Shown: positions 7,647-17,759 of the stretch, in pieces
Layout of the letters: the number at the start of each line of letters is the position of its first letter
Numbering within the stretch: position 1 is the stretch's first letter
Source of the DNA: Codonopsis lanceolata
Taxonomy: Eukaryota; Streptophyta; Magnoliopsida; Asterales; Campanulaceae
Length of the DNA stretch: 64,000 nt
Assembly (NCBI GenBank): GCA_013146195.2
Contig: CM028377.1
Location: 103,383,547 to 103,447,546, forward strand
Direction of reading: 5' to 3'
Notes under the pieces: generated by a model
What the model saw: only the letters and a program-made list of their open reading frames with translations
Database searches by the model: none
What the model was told of the DNA's origin: nothing
Made by a program: the position numbers and the translations under genes

Positions 7647-10600
7647 TCACTTTTTTCCAGTGTCAGATTTTGTCAGTACATGTCTTCCCCTCCAAACAAA
7701 AGGTGTATCACTACTCCTTGGTGACCCTACAGTATAGATATTGCTGGTAAATTGGCTAGTTGATGTAGCTGGGCCTGTTTCATATCCATATGAGGTAGTG
7801 AATTGAGTTGGTGGACTACTTGGTTGTCTTGGTCCTTGAATTGGAGGGGCTTGTCTTGGTCCTTGAGCTGGAGGTTCTTGTCTTGGTCCTGGTGGAACAT
7901 AAGTGTCCAAATTCACAGCCTTGGATGCTCCAGGGGCCTACAAATAAACACAAGAAACAAAAATAAGTGGCAGGTACATTATTTAAGCATGGGGACCAAT
8001 TTAGACAACCAAAGTAACCAACATACCTTATAAAATGTATCTCCAGCTGGTGTGACATAAATTCCACAAAATGCATGGGTTGGTTCAGCAACAGTATGCA
8101 CCTTCCTGGGCCTTCCTCTCTTTCTCTTCTCACCTTCAGGTACTTGAGTTTTCTTCCTACCATCATTTCTTTGCTTAGTATAAACTCTCTCAACAACTGG
8201 AGTCTTTCCTTGGGTGTCCTTTTTTTCCTTGATGTAGCACCAACCTAAAAGAAAAGTAATTAGTATTTGTTTATCAGTTGTAAAATAATACACATAAATA
8301 CTACCTTAGTTGTAACTGCATCTGGTACTTCTTTATCAGTTGCATCTGCTTGCACTGAAGTAGCACCAACCTTAAACCAATTGGATAGAAAGATGTTATG
8401 CAACAGTAAAGTACTACCTTTAAATGTTAAAAAATACTAACTTTAAAGTAAAGTAGTACCTTGCATCCTTTCTTATTATGACCAAGTTGATTGCAAACAC
8501 TACATGAAATATCTTGTCCTTGTCTACTGCGTTTCTGTGTACCCCTGGCTTGCTTAGGTTGTTCTTCATCTGGTCCCTTCACTCTTTTTTCTTAGGTCTC
8601 CACGGCATTGCCTTGGACATAGGAGGCTTCAAAGGGTCATTTGTAGACTTTGCCCAATTGTTTTCACCTGAGATAGGTTGAATACTCCAAGCATATGTCT
8701 TCAAAAATTCCTCCTTCTTATAACAGTTAGGAACATACTCATCTACATTCTTCCCAATACTAAGCAGCCCAACAATGGCATGGCAACATGGAATTCCACT
8801 CAAATCCCATTCCCTACAACTGCATGTTCTTTTGGCTATGTCAACTATGTATCCCCATTTCATGTAGTCAACCTGAAACTTGTTATCTCCATTATAGGTT
8901 GCAATCCACAATCTACATTCAACAGTGTTTGCTTCTATTCTCTTTCTAATCCTAGGACATATGACATCCCAATGATTGGAAATCCATTCTCTTCTTTTGT
9001 GCAACCTAGTCATTGTGGTCATTCTCAAATGTTCCAACAAGTAAATCAGTGGCTTACACCTAGCATCCAGTAAGCTCCCATTAAACCCCTCAGACATATT
9101 ATTTTCACAACTATCACAATAACTAAATGTTTCAAAGAAAGCCTTACACCACTTATTTGGATTTCTTTTCATCAGATCATTATATGCTTCTTCATCTAAC
9201 TCCTTTAATCTCTGACAATTATTGTTATACATGTCCATGTTAGTGGACCTGGCAATTGCCCAAAAAAACCCTTGTATTCTGCCCCTCTGAATTGTTTTGC
9301 CCAATTAGCATGCACATGCCTAGCACATGCCCTGTGTTCACACCAAGGCAGCATCTCAGACATAGATATGACAAGTCCCTGTGTTCAAATCACAAATTTT
9401 TAAAAATTTTAAACAAAATTTAACACATGTTATATAATATAAAAGACATGATATATACCTTTTGTTGATCTGAAATAATGGTCCAACCCCTTCCATCCTC
9501 CATTTGTAAGTCCTTGATAAGATGAGAAAGAAACCAGGCCCATGATCTTTTGTTTTCCACTTGTACAATACCCCAGGCAACTGGAAACATTTGATTGTTA
9601 GCATCCCTTCCCATAGCAATGAGTAACTCTCCTTTCATACACCCTTTGAGAAAACACCCATCCAAACCTAGTACCTTCCTACCACCAGCTAATAATCCTT
9701 TTTTCAGGGCATCAAAACATACATAAAACATCTGAAAATATGGACCATATGCTGGGTTGTTCATAGCATAATACACTTCTACAGTGCTCCCTTCATTAGT
9801 CCTCCTCAACTCATCTCTGTATTCCCAAATCTTACCATAGTGCTCTGTCATTGAACTAGCTGCAGCACCTAATGCTTTTCTCCTAGCCTTAGAGCAAGTT
9901 GTCAAAGACACATCCAGTTTATATTTTGCACTTATCTCAGCCTTCATATCTTTGATCTTCCAACAAGGATCATTTTTTATTCTTTGGTAGTATTGGGTGG
10001 CAATCCATTTTGCTGTCAGTTGTTTGCTTCTCACAACTTTACTACACATATGTTTTGGGTGAAATGTACTAATCCTAAAAGTCTTCATTCCATTGCCTTC
10101 ACTTGCCCAAATCCTCCAAGGGCATACATTGGAATTCACACAAATTACACAAACCCTCTTTTTTTCATTCTTCAGAAACTTGAAATCAAAACCCTTTTCA
10201 ATTGCATATGCACTAACTGCCTCTTTAAACTCTTTTGCATTTCTAAATTCCAGCCCTACTGTGAATGTTATATCCTTTGGATCAATCTTTGGATTAAATG
10301 ATCCATATTTTTTCTTCTTCTTTTTCTTACTCCTTTTACCATTTTCCTCTTCTTCACTCTCTGTACTTAGTTCTGAATCAGTATCATCCATAAATTGTTT
10401 CTCAATTGCATCCATTTCTGTTGGGTCATATACGGGTTATCATCATTCGTTTTAGAGATTTGCATTCTTTCTTGAATTACTTTGATCATGATCACTATCC
10501 TCCTCATCATCATAATCACTATATTCACAATCTACTTCTTCTTCACTTTCAATAATATACGTCTCATCATCACTACTATCATCACTATAACCATATCTCT

Positions 10601-10877
10601 TCTCTCCCTCATCATCATTAGCTTCACAACTTGCATCTCCCTCAGCATCATTAGCTTCACAATTTTCCTCTCCCTCAACATCATTAGCCTCACATCTCTC
10701 ATCTCCCTCATCATCAGCCCTACTTTCTAGTGTACCAATTACGCAATCAACTACCTCAGGCTTATCTACATCATGTTCAACATACATATCTATATCTATG
10801 AAACCAGTATCTAAATCACACATACTAGACTTATCAGCTACATCACACATTATGTTCACTTCTGCATCACTATACAT
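7647..10877 (-). pseudogene. MURA-type MULE transposase, six exons, two frameshifts
   Basis: Proposed minus-strand exons: 10877-10481, 10417-9459, 9378-8460, 8370-8305, 8244-8027 and 7937-7647, all with GT-AG ends. Exon 1 encodes an acidic Asp/Glu-rich leader with a repeated GEExCEANDxEG unit. Exon 2 has a Lys-rich tract, the MuDR DNA-binding domain (FTVGLEFRNAKEFKEAV) and the MULE catalytic core with LDGCFLKG and IISDQQ, carrying two likely catalytic aspartates. Exon 3 has the SWIM zinc finger (CSCREWDLSGIPCCHAI) and a CCHC knuckle (CSVCNQLGHNKKGC). Exon 5 has an AT-hook-like RKRGRPRK. Exon 6 is Pro/Gln-rich. One-base slips in the T6 run at 8585-8590 and the T7 run at 8220-8226 break the frame. 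Domain order and length fit a full MURA. The 63-bp first intron is short and least certain. Confidence 0.8.
8460..8578 (-). CDS. CCHC zinc-knuckle segment of the transposase, out of frame with the SWIM region
   Basis: This is the end of exon 3. It reads CSVCNQLGHNKKGC, a C-x2-C-x4-H-x4-C knuckle as found near the C terminus of many MURA proteins. It is displaced by one base from the upstream frame, which stops at 8579-8581 immediately after the A6 run in the coding strand. Confidence 0.7.
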
Positions 10878-11844
10878 CCTTCTAAGTCCAAGATTATCTA
10901 AATCCTTTCACGGAATCACATACCAAATACACTTAACATTCTTATAATTACATAATTCTTCAACCGCACTCTTTAAGCAAACAAAAGAGATATAATCATG
11001 TCAACTTCATTAATAACCTCAACACTATCCCGATTGTATTTCAAAGACATCATCTTTCACAAATCTACCCCCATGGTGCACATTTAAATTTAAGATACCT
11101 ATTCTGCAAACAAATGGTATATACGTCAGAGAAATAGCCTAGGTGGTAGACATCATCAATTATAAATAATGTTGGGGTACAATTTTTGTCCCCCACACAT
11201 TACCCTTTATAAACTTACCCCATCTCCATGCTACACTACTACACATGCACATCAAGTGGTCCCAATAGAATATAAATAGATAAGCATAAACAATAATAAG
11301 GGGTCTACTTTTTGCCCCCCAAGTATGACTTTACAGACATATCACATTAGCAGAGAGATCACTTTCAATAACAAGATGGCCATATCACATTAACATTAAC
11401 AGAGAGACCACATATTTAGACAACAACAATAAGATAGTGACATTAGGAACATCCAACAAAACCAATAAAATATGACTTCAAGTTTTATAAGATAACATAT
11501 AGCATAAAAGCCCCAAAAAAATATGCATTATAGGTGGCTCAATTCGTACCAATTGACTTCTAAAACATAATTAGACATTGAAACAAGAAAATGTAAGTTA
11601 AAAATCGACTACAAGTACCATAAAGCACAATCAAACTGAGAAAGAACTAAGGCTTGACAAAAAATCGAAAAAACCCATGTTGAAATCGAAGGAAAACATA
11701 AACCTAATTTCGTACCATAAAGCCATTAACGAGGTTAAAATAATGTTATGACTAAGCATAAACACTAATTAATTTCGTACTGTTGTCTTCAATGCCTACG
11801 ATTCTTGTAAGACGACTAGATCATGATCTCCGAATTTACGGTTT
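10878..11844. other. MULE 5' leader and promoter side of the transposase
   Basis: AT-rich, no open frame. It lies between the transposase start and the right TIR. Two similar blocks, GGGGTACAATTTTTGTCCCC near 11174 and GGGGTCTACTTTTTGCCCCC near 11300, are short inverted-repeat motifs with a C/G clamp that could fold into hairpins. No further feature is seen. Confidence 0.4.
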
Positions 11845-12100
11845 AGCGTAGTGTAGTGAGTGTAGTGAGATGAAGCTGGGTGAAATGGGGTTGGTCCTTA
11901 ATTAAACGACAGTGTCTCTCTTAGTATACGTCCCGCTAAACGGAAGGGTATATTTGGGTTTTCAAAAAAAATGTAACGGCAAAACTGACGGTAACCCCGT
12001 CAGGGAGTAATCTCTTACCAAAAGCCTACTTTAAGGACCAAACACATTACAAAAAGTACAGGGACCAAACGCATAGTATTGGTATAGTTCAGGGACCAAA
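11845..12100 (-). repeat. right terminal inverted repeat of the MULE
   Basis: Reverse-complement partner of 5901-6160. It probably carries the transposase promoter on the minus strand. Confidence 0.85.
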
Positions 12101-12119
12101 TAATTATTTAATCCTATCT

Positions 12120-12490
12120 TAAACAAACAAAAAATTAATATCTTAAGGACATCTTTTTGCTTACCAAACTTTGAGAAAATGTGTAGTCTTTGGTTATTGG
12201 AATAAAAATTTAAAAGTAAGATTTAAAGGATATAATAGTAAGAAAAAATTTCCAATAGTAAAATCATAGTGTGAAATTTTAAAACCTTTCATTTACCAAT
12301 ACAAATTATTTAACATTTTAATTAGTGATTTGAGTGAAACCAATATTCAATATAATATCTACCATATTGCTATTATTGAATTGATTTTTTTAGAAAAATA
12401 TTTTTAGAATTGAATTAAATTAAATTATTTATTTGATAAAATGTCCAATATTTTCTAAAATTCTAGTAGACAAATGCTTTAATAATATTA
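12120..12490. repeat. dispersed repeat, copy B (uninterrupted)
   Basis: This matches 2510-2631 and 3913-4140 joined together. Around 12227 it contains GGATATAATAGTAAG, the empty target site corresponding to the Pack-MULE-like insertion in copy A. Confidence 0.65.
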
Positions 12491-12758
12491 TTTTTACAAT
12501 AATGGAGTATGAAACACGAGTTAGAAACAAAATTGATTAAACATATTTATTACTAAAAATAATAAAATAATAATAATTACCTTGTTTGTTGAGAATTGAA
12601 AATTAATTTAGAAATAAAACATGTCGGAAGTACTTTACTTCAAACGGCAAGTATAAAAACGAAAATTATGTCCGAACATGTAATCATTTAATGCAACAAG
12701 TAATGATATAGTGAATAAATAAAAAAGTGTAGTGCAAATAGTTACTACCTATATGATA

Positions 12759-13052
12759 CTCCCTCCGTTTCGGATAAATGTTTATACTTTCTATTTTGAG
12801 ATATCCCAACTAATGTTCCTAAAGACTTTTGATGTACAAATTTTCCAATCATTCTTCCTAATATATCAATTCATTTAATACTATCATTATTGCATATCTT
12901 AGAGAGAGTAAGCGTAATTGGTACATAATTAACGAGAGAGTATGTGTGTAATCGGTATTATTGTTACAACATATTTTACAACTCATCATTAATTATATTT
13001 CTTAATCCTTATTTTTCGTCAATTAGGAACATTTTATCTAGAATGGAGGGAG
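12759..13052. mobile_element. Stowaway-like MITE
   Basis: A 294-bp non-coding element with inverted ends CTCCCTCCGTTTCGG and (reverse complement of the right end) CTCCCTCCATTCTAG, flanked by TA on both sides (12757-12758 and 13053-13054). The TA duplication and CTCCCTCCG terminus are typical of Stowaway MITEs mobilised by Tc1/mariner transposases. Confidence 0.9.
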
Positions 13053-13075
13053 TATTATTAATCTACATTAAATGA

Positions 13076-13140
13076 TTTTATGGCCTAATTGTTAAGGTGT
13101 TTTCGCAAAAAACTAGAGATCTTGGTTCAATCTCATTCAT
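13076..13140 (+). other. tRNA-like (SINE-type) promoter remnant
   Basis: TGGCCTAATTGTTAAGG resembles a pol III A box and GGTTCAATCTC about 30 bases later resembles a B box. The spacing fits a tRNA-derived SINE head rather than a functional tRNA, since the acceptor stem does not pair. The 3' tail is not defined. Confidence 0.4.
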
Positions 13141-13504
13141 GTCATTTAATACTTACTTTATTTTTTGACACTGGATTTAATTATCAAATATTATATGTAT
13201 AATTTATAATCAACATCAATTTTTTAAATTAGTCCTATCTATATTTTAAGCAAAAATCAGATTTTATTTCTTTTTAACTGGAGTACCATTTATGTTGCTT
13301 ATGCTTGTATGTTTTCATTTTAAGACTTGAATTTGTTGTACATATATGTTTTTAAGAATATATCTACCCTGAAGTAAAACAAATAAAAAGAAAAATAATT
13401 GATGAGGTGATTAAAATTTATAGTAACCCTTGATAAGTTTTCTTAAACTAGTTTTTTGGTTGAAGATCTGATTGATGAATTACAACAATCGAGTCATCAA
13501 GAAA

Positions 13505-13621
<117 letters not shown>

Positions 13622-14712
13622 TAAAGTAGGTGAAGAACGTTATGGTTGTGCCACCTCACCACCTTTGGATAAATCTTCATTTTAAAGCATCCATATGGAA
13701 GCTTTAAAAACTTTTGATTTTCTAGTCATTAGCTAATAATAATACATAATAATAATCAATATGATAAGAGATATTAGTATTAGTATATCTAACTTATTCT
13801 ATTGTCAATAGTATAAGACTTATATTTAAAACTTTTTACAACTAACATTACTTCTGATCAATGGGGGATAAAACTCTTCAAGGTTAGATATCACTTCTAA
13901 TGACTCACTTTTAACATCATACTTTAAGCTTTGATATCTTATTCAACAAAAACTTTATTTGGACAAATAACTATATCATTTCGATGTTCTTGTTGAGTAG
14001 ACCACATTTGCACAATTACTTTTGTCAACAAACAAATGACACGTAAAGAAATTTGTGTCTCAAGTTGCATAATTTATTTCACCAAAAACACTAAATTTTT
14101 AATAAGTATTATACTTTAAGTCTTGATATCTTATTCATCCAAAACTCGATTTGGACAAATAAATAATCATTTTGATACTCTCACCGAGTAGAACACATTT
14201 GCAAATTACATTCGCCAACAAAGAAATAACACGTAAATAAATTCGTGCCTCAAGTTTCACAATCTCTCTCACTAAAAACACTAATTTTTTAACAAGTATT
14301 ATGCTTTAAGTATTGATATCTTATTATCCAAAACTCGATTTGGACAAATAAATATATCATTTTGATGCTCTCACCGAGAAGAACACATTTGTGCAATTAC
14401 CTTCGTCAACAAACAAATGACACGTAAAGAAATTAGTGCCTCAAGTTGCACAATTTCTTTCACTAAAAACACTAATTTTTCAACAATAGAAAATATGTAT
14501 CCCTCATTGGTTAGAAATTGATGTTGGTTTTAAAAATACTATTATTAAGTACCAATAGAAGAAATGCATCATACATTGGTTGGAAAGTGATGTTGATTTT
14601 AAAAGTCATTAGAAAATCAAAAGTTTTTAAAGCTTCCACATGGATGCTTTAGAATGAAGATTTATCCAAAGGTGGTGAGGTGGCACAACCATAGTGCTCA
14701 TCACCAACTTTA
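13622..14712. mobile_element. non-autonomous element with ~115-bp TIRs inserted at (TA)n-type DNA
   Basis: The left end (13622-13735) and the reverse complement of the right end (14600-14712) are near-identical through ATGGTTGTGCCACCTCACCA, CCTTTGGATAAATCTTCATT and GGAAGCTTTAAAAACTTTTG. Outside the left end lie (AT)n and (GT)n arrays, and outside the right end a (TA)n array at 14711-14731. Such placement within TA microsatellites recalls the rice Micron family, but I do not know which superfamily this is. There is no coding capacity. Confidence 0.65.
13916..14488. repeat. three tandem copies of a ~188-bp unit
   Basis: Copies start near 13916, 14109 and 14297. Shared blocks include TTGATATCTTATT, TTTGGACAAATAAA, AACACATTTG, ACACGTAAA and CACTAAAAACACTAATTTTT. 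They fill most of the interior of the TIR element. Confidence 0.85.
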
Positions 14713-15740
14713 TATATATATATATATATATTTGATAAAAGATTTTTATCATTTTTACCAATAGAATATGTATATCTCACATTAGTTAGAAAATGATGTT
14801 AAGTTTAAATTATTTTATATTATTACCAATAAAAGAGATGTATAACACATTGTTTAAAAAAATGTTAGATTTTAAAGTCTTTAGACCAAAGACTTTCACT
14901 TTTACAAAAGATGTATCTCATGTGGTTACAAAATATTCAACTATTATTACCAATAGAAGAGATGTATCACTCATTGGTTAGAAATTGATGTTTGTATTAA
15001 AAAAAATATTATTATTAATTATTAATTGAAAAGATATATCATACATTAGATATAAAGTGATGTTGGTTTTTAAAGTTTTTTGATAAAAGACTTCTACCAT
15101 TATTACCAATAGAAGATGTATATCTTACATTGGTTAAAAAATGATGTTGATTTTGAATTATTTTATATTATATAAAAGACTTACTATTATTAGCAATATA
15201 AGATATATATCACACATTTGTTATAAATTGATTTTGGTTTTAAATTACTAGTATTACCAATAAAATAGATAAATCTTACATTGGTTAAAAAATAATGTTC
15301 ATTTTAAAAGTCTTTAAATAAAAAAAACTTCTACTTTTATCATTATTAAAAAGAAGAGAAGGGATATATCTCATTATATAGACATAGATGTTGGTTTTAG
15401 ATATTTTTTTAGATAAAAAACTTCTACCACTATTACCAAATGATGAGATGTATTACGCATTGGTTAGCGAGTGATGTATGTATTAAAACTAAATTTTATA
15501 AAAGACTTAATACCAATATAAAAAATATGTATTTTACATTAGTTAGGAAAATGATATTGGTTTAAAAGATCATGTACATCGCATTGGTTACAAAGAGATC
15601 CACATTATTTAGAAACATATATTGGTTATAAAATTCATAGATAAACAAATTTTTATGTTATTATCAATATAAAAGATGTATCACACATTGTTTACGAAGA
15701 GATGTTGGTTTCAAAGCTATTTAGATAAAATACTACTACT
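14490..15740. repeat. degenerate minisatellite, ~60-95-bp unit
   Basis: A recurring phrase (TTATTACCAATAGAAGAGATG, TATCACACATTGGTTAGAAA, TGATGTTGGTTTTAAA) occurs about fifteen times with drift. The array begins inside the TIR element and continues past its right end, so the element and the array share sequence. Confidence 0.75.
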
Positions 15741-15753
15741 ATTATTATTTTTA

Positions 15754-16058
15754 TGTTATAACCCGATGTGCATATTTTGGATCCGCCTCAATGGCATATG
15801 GACCTAATCTAATGGCCCATTATATTTTACATAATGTCAGAAGGCTTGTGCCGGGTAGATAATCCACGAGCTAGACTCATTCCATCCATGTATAAATAAC
15901 CCCACTAGTCCATAGTGAAAGGGGCTCTCTTTTCTTCTGATTGAGAATCACACACGCACTTGGGGTTACGCGCCCTCTTTTTCATACGTGTACTGATAAA
16001 CACGCTGGAGGGTTTTAGGCGGGGGCCCTCCATGCCGACTCACAGTGTCTATTTTACA
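15754..16058 (+). mobile_element. candidate gypsy LTR (solo or truncated)
   Basis: The stretch starts TGTTATAACCCGATG and ends TTTTACA, with TATAAATA at about 15892 and a downstream block around 15960-16055 like the R/U5 region of plant gypsy LTRs (GGAGGGTTTTAGGCGGGGGC). No 5-bp target duplication and no clear primer-binding site are seen, so the ends are provisional. Confidence 0.4.
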
Positions 16059-17529
16059 GATAATATAGTCATATATCCACCACCGGCGACAATATGGCTG
16101 CTGAATGGAAACTCTGTCGACCCACATCCACCGCTACATTCGGCACCCCCGGTATGATGCTTTTTTAGATACATCAATTGGTTATGTTGCCGGGAACCGA
16201 AATAATGGAAAAAAATTGAGTGGCTGAAGGGGAACGAAAATCGAGACAAAGCTTAAGGAAGGAATTATGATAAAACGGAGAGGATCATTTGAGGAGAGCC
16301 GCTGACATCCCAGAAAGATTTCTCTCACTTTTGAAGAGCATGGAACAGTAAACCAAAATCGGTATCACAGATGGTTTCGTCTCACCGGAGCGATGCTGGC
16401 GATACCACAACTACCATCATTCGACCTCACACGCGTCGCCATGAGGGGTTGTGGTGGGCGGAAGAACATCTCAACATCTTTCACCATATAAAAACCCAGA
16501 TCATAATATTACAGCGGAGCATGGATGAATTTGAAGTTTCAACAACAAATTAGGAGCTGAAAGGGAGAGTAGACAAAATTTCAATTTCGTGGTCATCTTT
16601 CCTGAAAATTAGTAGAAGATGGCGACAGTGTCTTCTGATCTGCCTTCTCCTCCACTAATTGTGTAGTTTATGGAGCCTCACTTATAACTGAAAATTGTTA
16701 GCAATGTGAGAATCGTCGTCGAAGGAACCAATGGTACTCACATGCGCTACCAACGACAGTGGTAGTAGTTGGCCCCTCACGCACTAGTCACGCACCGGAG
16801 ACACGCCCCATGTAATCCCTCCATCATGCGTCGGTTACGACGCATTAAAGGGCGTATCAGTTTTGGAGAGTAACCGCCTGGTTCTCAGAAGGAGTGAGAT
16901 GGTCTGTTCATCCTCTTCGGGGTTGGTTCATATTGGTTCCCACTTCCCACCATTCGCAAGTGTTCTCTTTCCTTTTTCTCTCAGTTTTCTACGAATTTTG
17001 CTCGCGTTACTCTGCTTGTCGAGTAGCTATTATACGCCTAACTAATTAAAGTTAAGTTAAAATGAAAAATCGTTTGATTGCTCAAGACTACTGCAACTTG
17101 TACAAGTTTACAACAAAAAAAGAATGTGCTTAAGTCACCAATTATTGATTATCATAATTATGGGGTCATGATTATGATTTATTGGTTATTTAATCGTGGG
17201 TTAATTACTCATGACATTTATTATTTAGCATTAAATAAATTAAATGTGATTAAGTCACCAATTATGACATGAAATATATATGATATTATGAGGAGCATTC
17301 ATGTCATATATAAATTGCATTAAATACGTCCAATGTACCTTAAATTATTGACTTAATTAACATTGTGCACGAGATAACATGATTTATTTGCTTATGAGTC
17401 AAAATAATGATTTTACGTCATTTTTTGGTTGTGTTGTGTAGAAACGTGATTACTTTCTTGCTCGCATAAGTTAAATACGCAAAACAAAACCCAATTTTAT
17501 TAAATGGAAAAATATGTTTGATTTGCAAA
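16059..17529. other. no recognised gene; possible decayed retroelement interior
   Basis: Composition is richer in GC to about 17000, then AT-rich. Short open frames (60-66 codons) have no recognisable domain. Two copies of AAGTCACCAATTATTGA/AAGTCACCAATTATGAC occur near 17133 and 17253. The position after the candidate LTR suggests transposon interior, but no gag or pol motif is visible. Confidence 0.3.
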
Positions 17530-17759
17530 TGATACACATAAGGCTTCAGGTATGAATTCTATGTCAACAGAGCCTAGGCTTTCCCCAACAGCTCTACCGT
17601 GCTCCAGCACACTACGAGCCATAACAAGCAGTAACTACTCGGAGATCTGAACGACCAGAATGAGCATACTATATGTCAACCTCTGCCCGAGAGCCAACGG
17701 TACGGATTAGCGATACTTCTCAACTTCAAGATAAACCCTCGCATTTGAGAAGTGGGGGC
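17530..17759 (+). mobile_element. 3' end of a gypsy interior with polypurine tract
   Basis: The last bases before the LTR, GAGAAGTGGGGGC at 17747-17759, match the polypurine tract that precedes the 3' LTR of plant chromoviruses. This indicates that the LTR at 17760 is, or also served as, a 3' LTR of an element whose body is mostly lost to the left. Confidence 0.55.

Larger units (their letters stand above)
5901..12100. mobile_element. MULE (Mutator-like DNA transposon), nearly complete, two convergent genes
   Basis: A 6.2-kb element with terminal inverted repeats of about 260 bp (5901-6160 and 11845-12100). The outermost bases read TTTGGTCCCTGAACTATACC on the left and the reverse complement of the right end gives the same. 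Inside are a plus-strand GRF zinc-finger gene next to the left TIR and a minus-strand MURA-type transposase next to the right TIR, transcribed towards each other. This resembles the mudrA/mudrB plan of maize MuDR. The flanking 9-mers ATATAATTT and TAATTATTT agree at only six of nine positions, so the target duplication is decayed or my end is off by a base. TIR similarity is high, suggesting a fairly recent element. Confidence 0.85.

Noticed and set aside
9984..10455. Plus-strand frames over the MULE DNA-binding region
   Set aside because: They lie opposite the conserved transposase exon 2.
10482..10730. Plus-strand Ile/Thr-rich frame
   Set aside because: It is the complement of the acidic leader of the transposase.
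5892..12109. Perfect 9-bp target duplication of the MULE
   Set aside because: ATATAATTT and TAATTATTT match at six of nine positions only, so I did not claim it.
13076..13140. Functional tRNA gene
   Set aside because: A- and B-box-like motifs exist but no acceptor stem or anticodon loop can be drawn.
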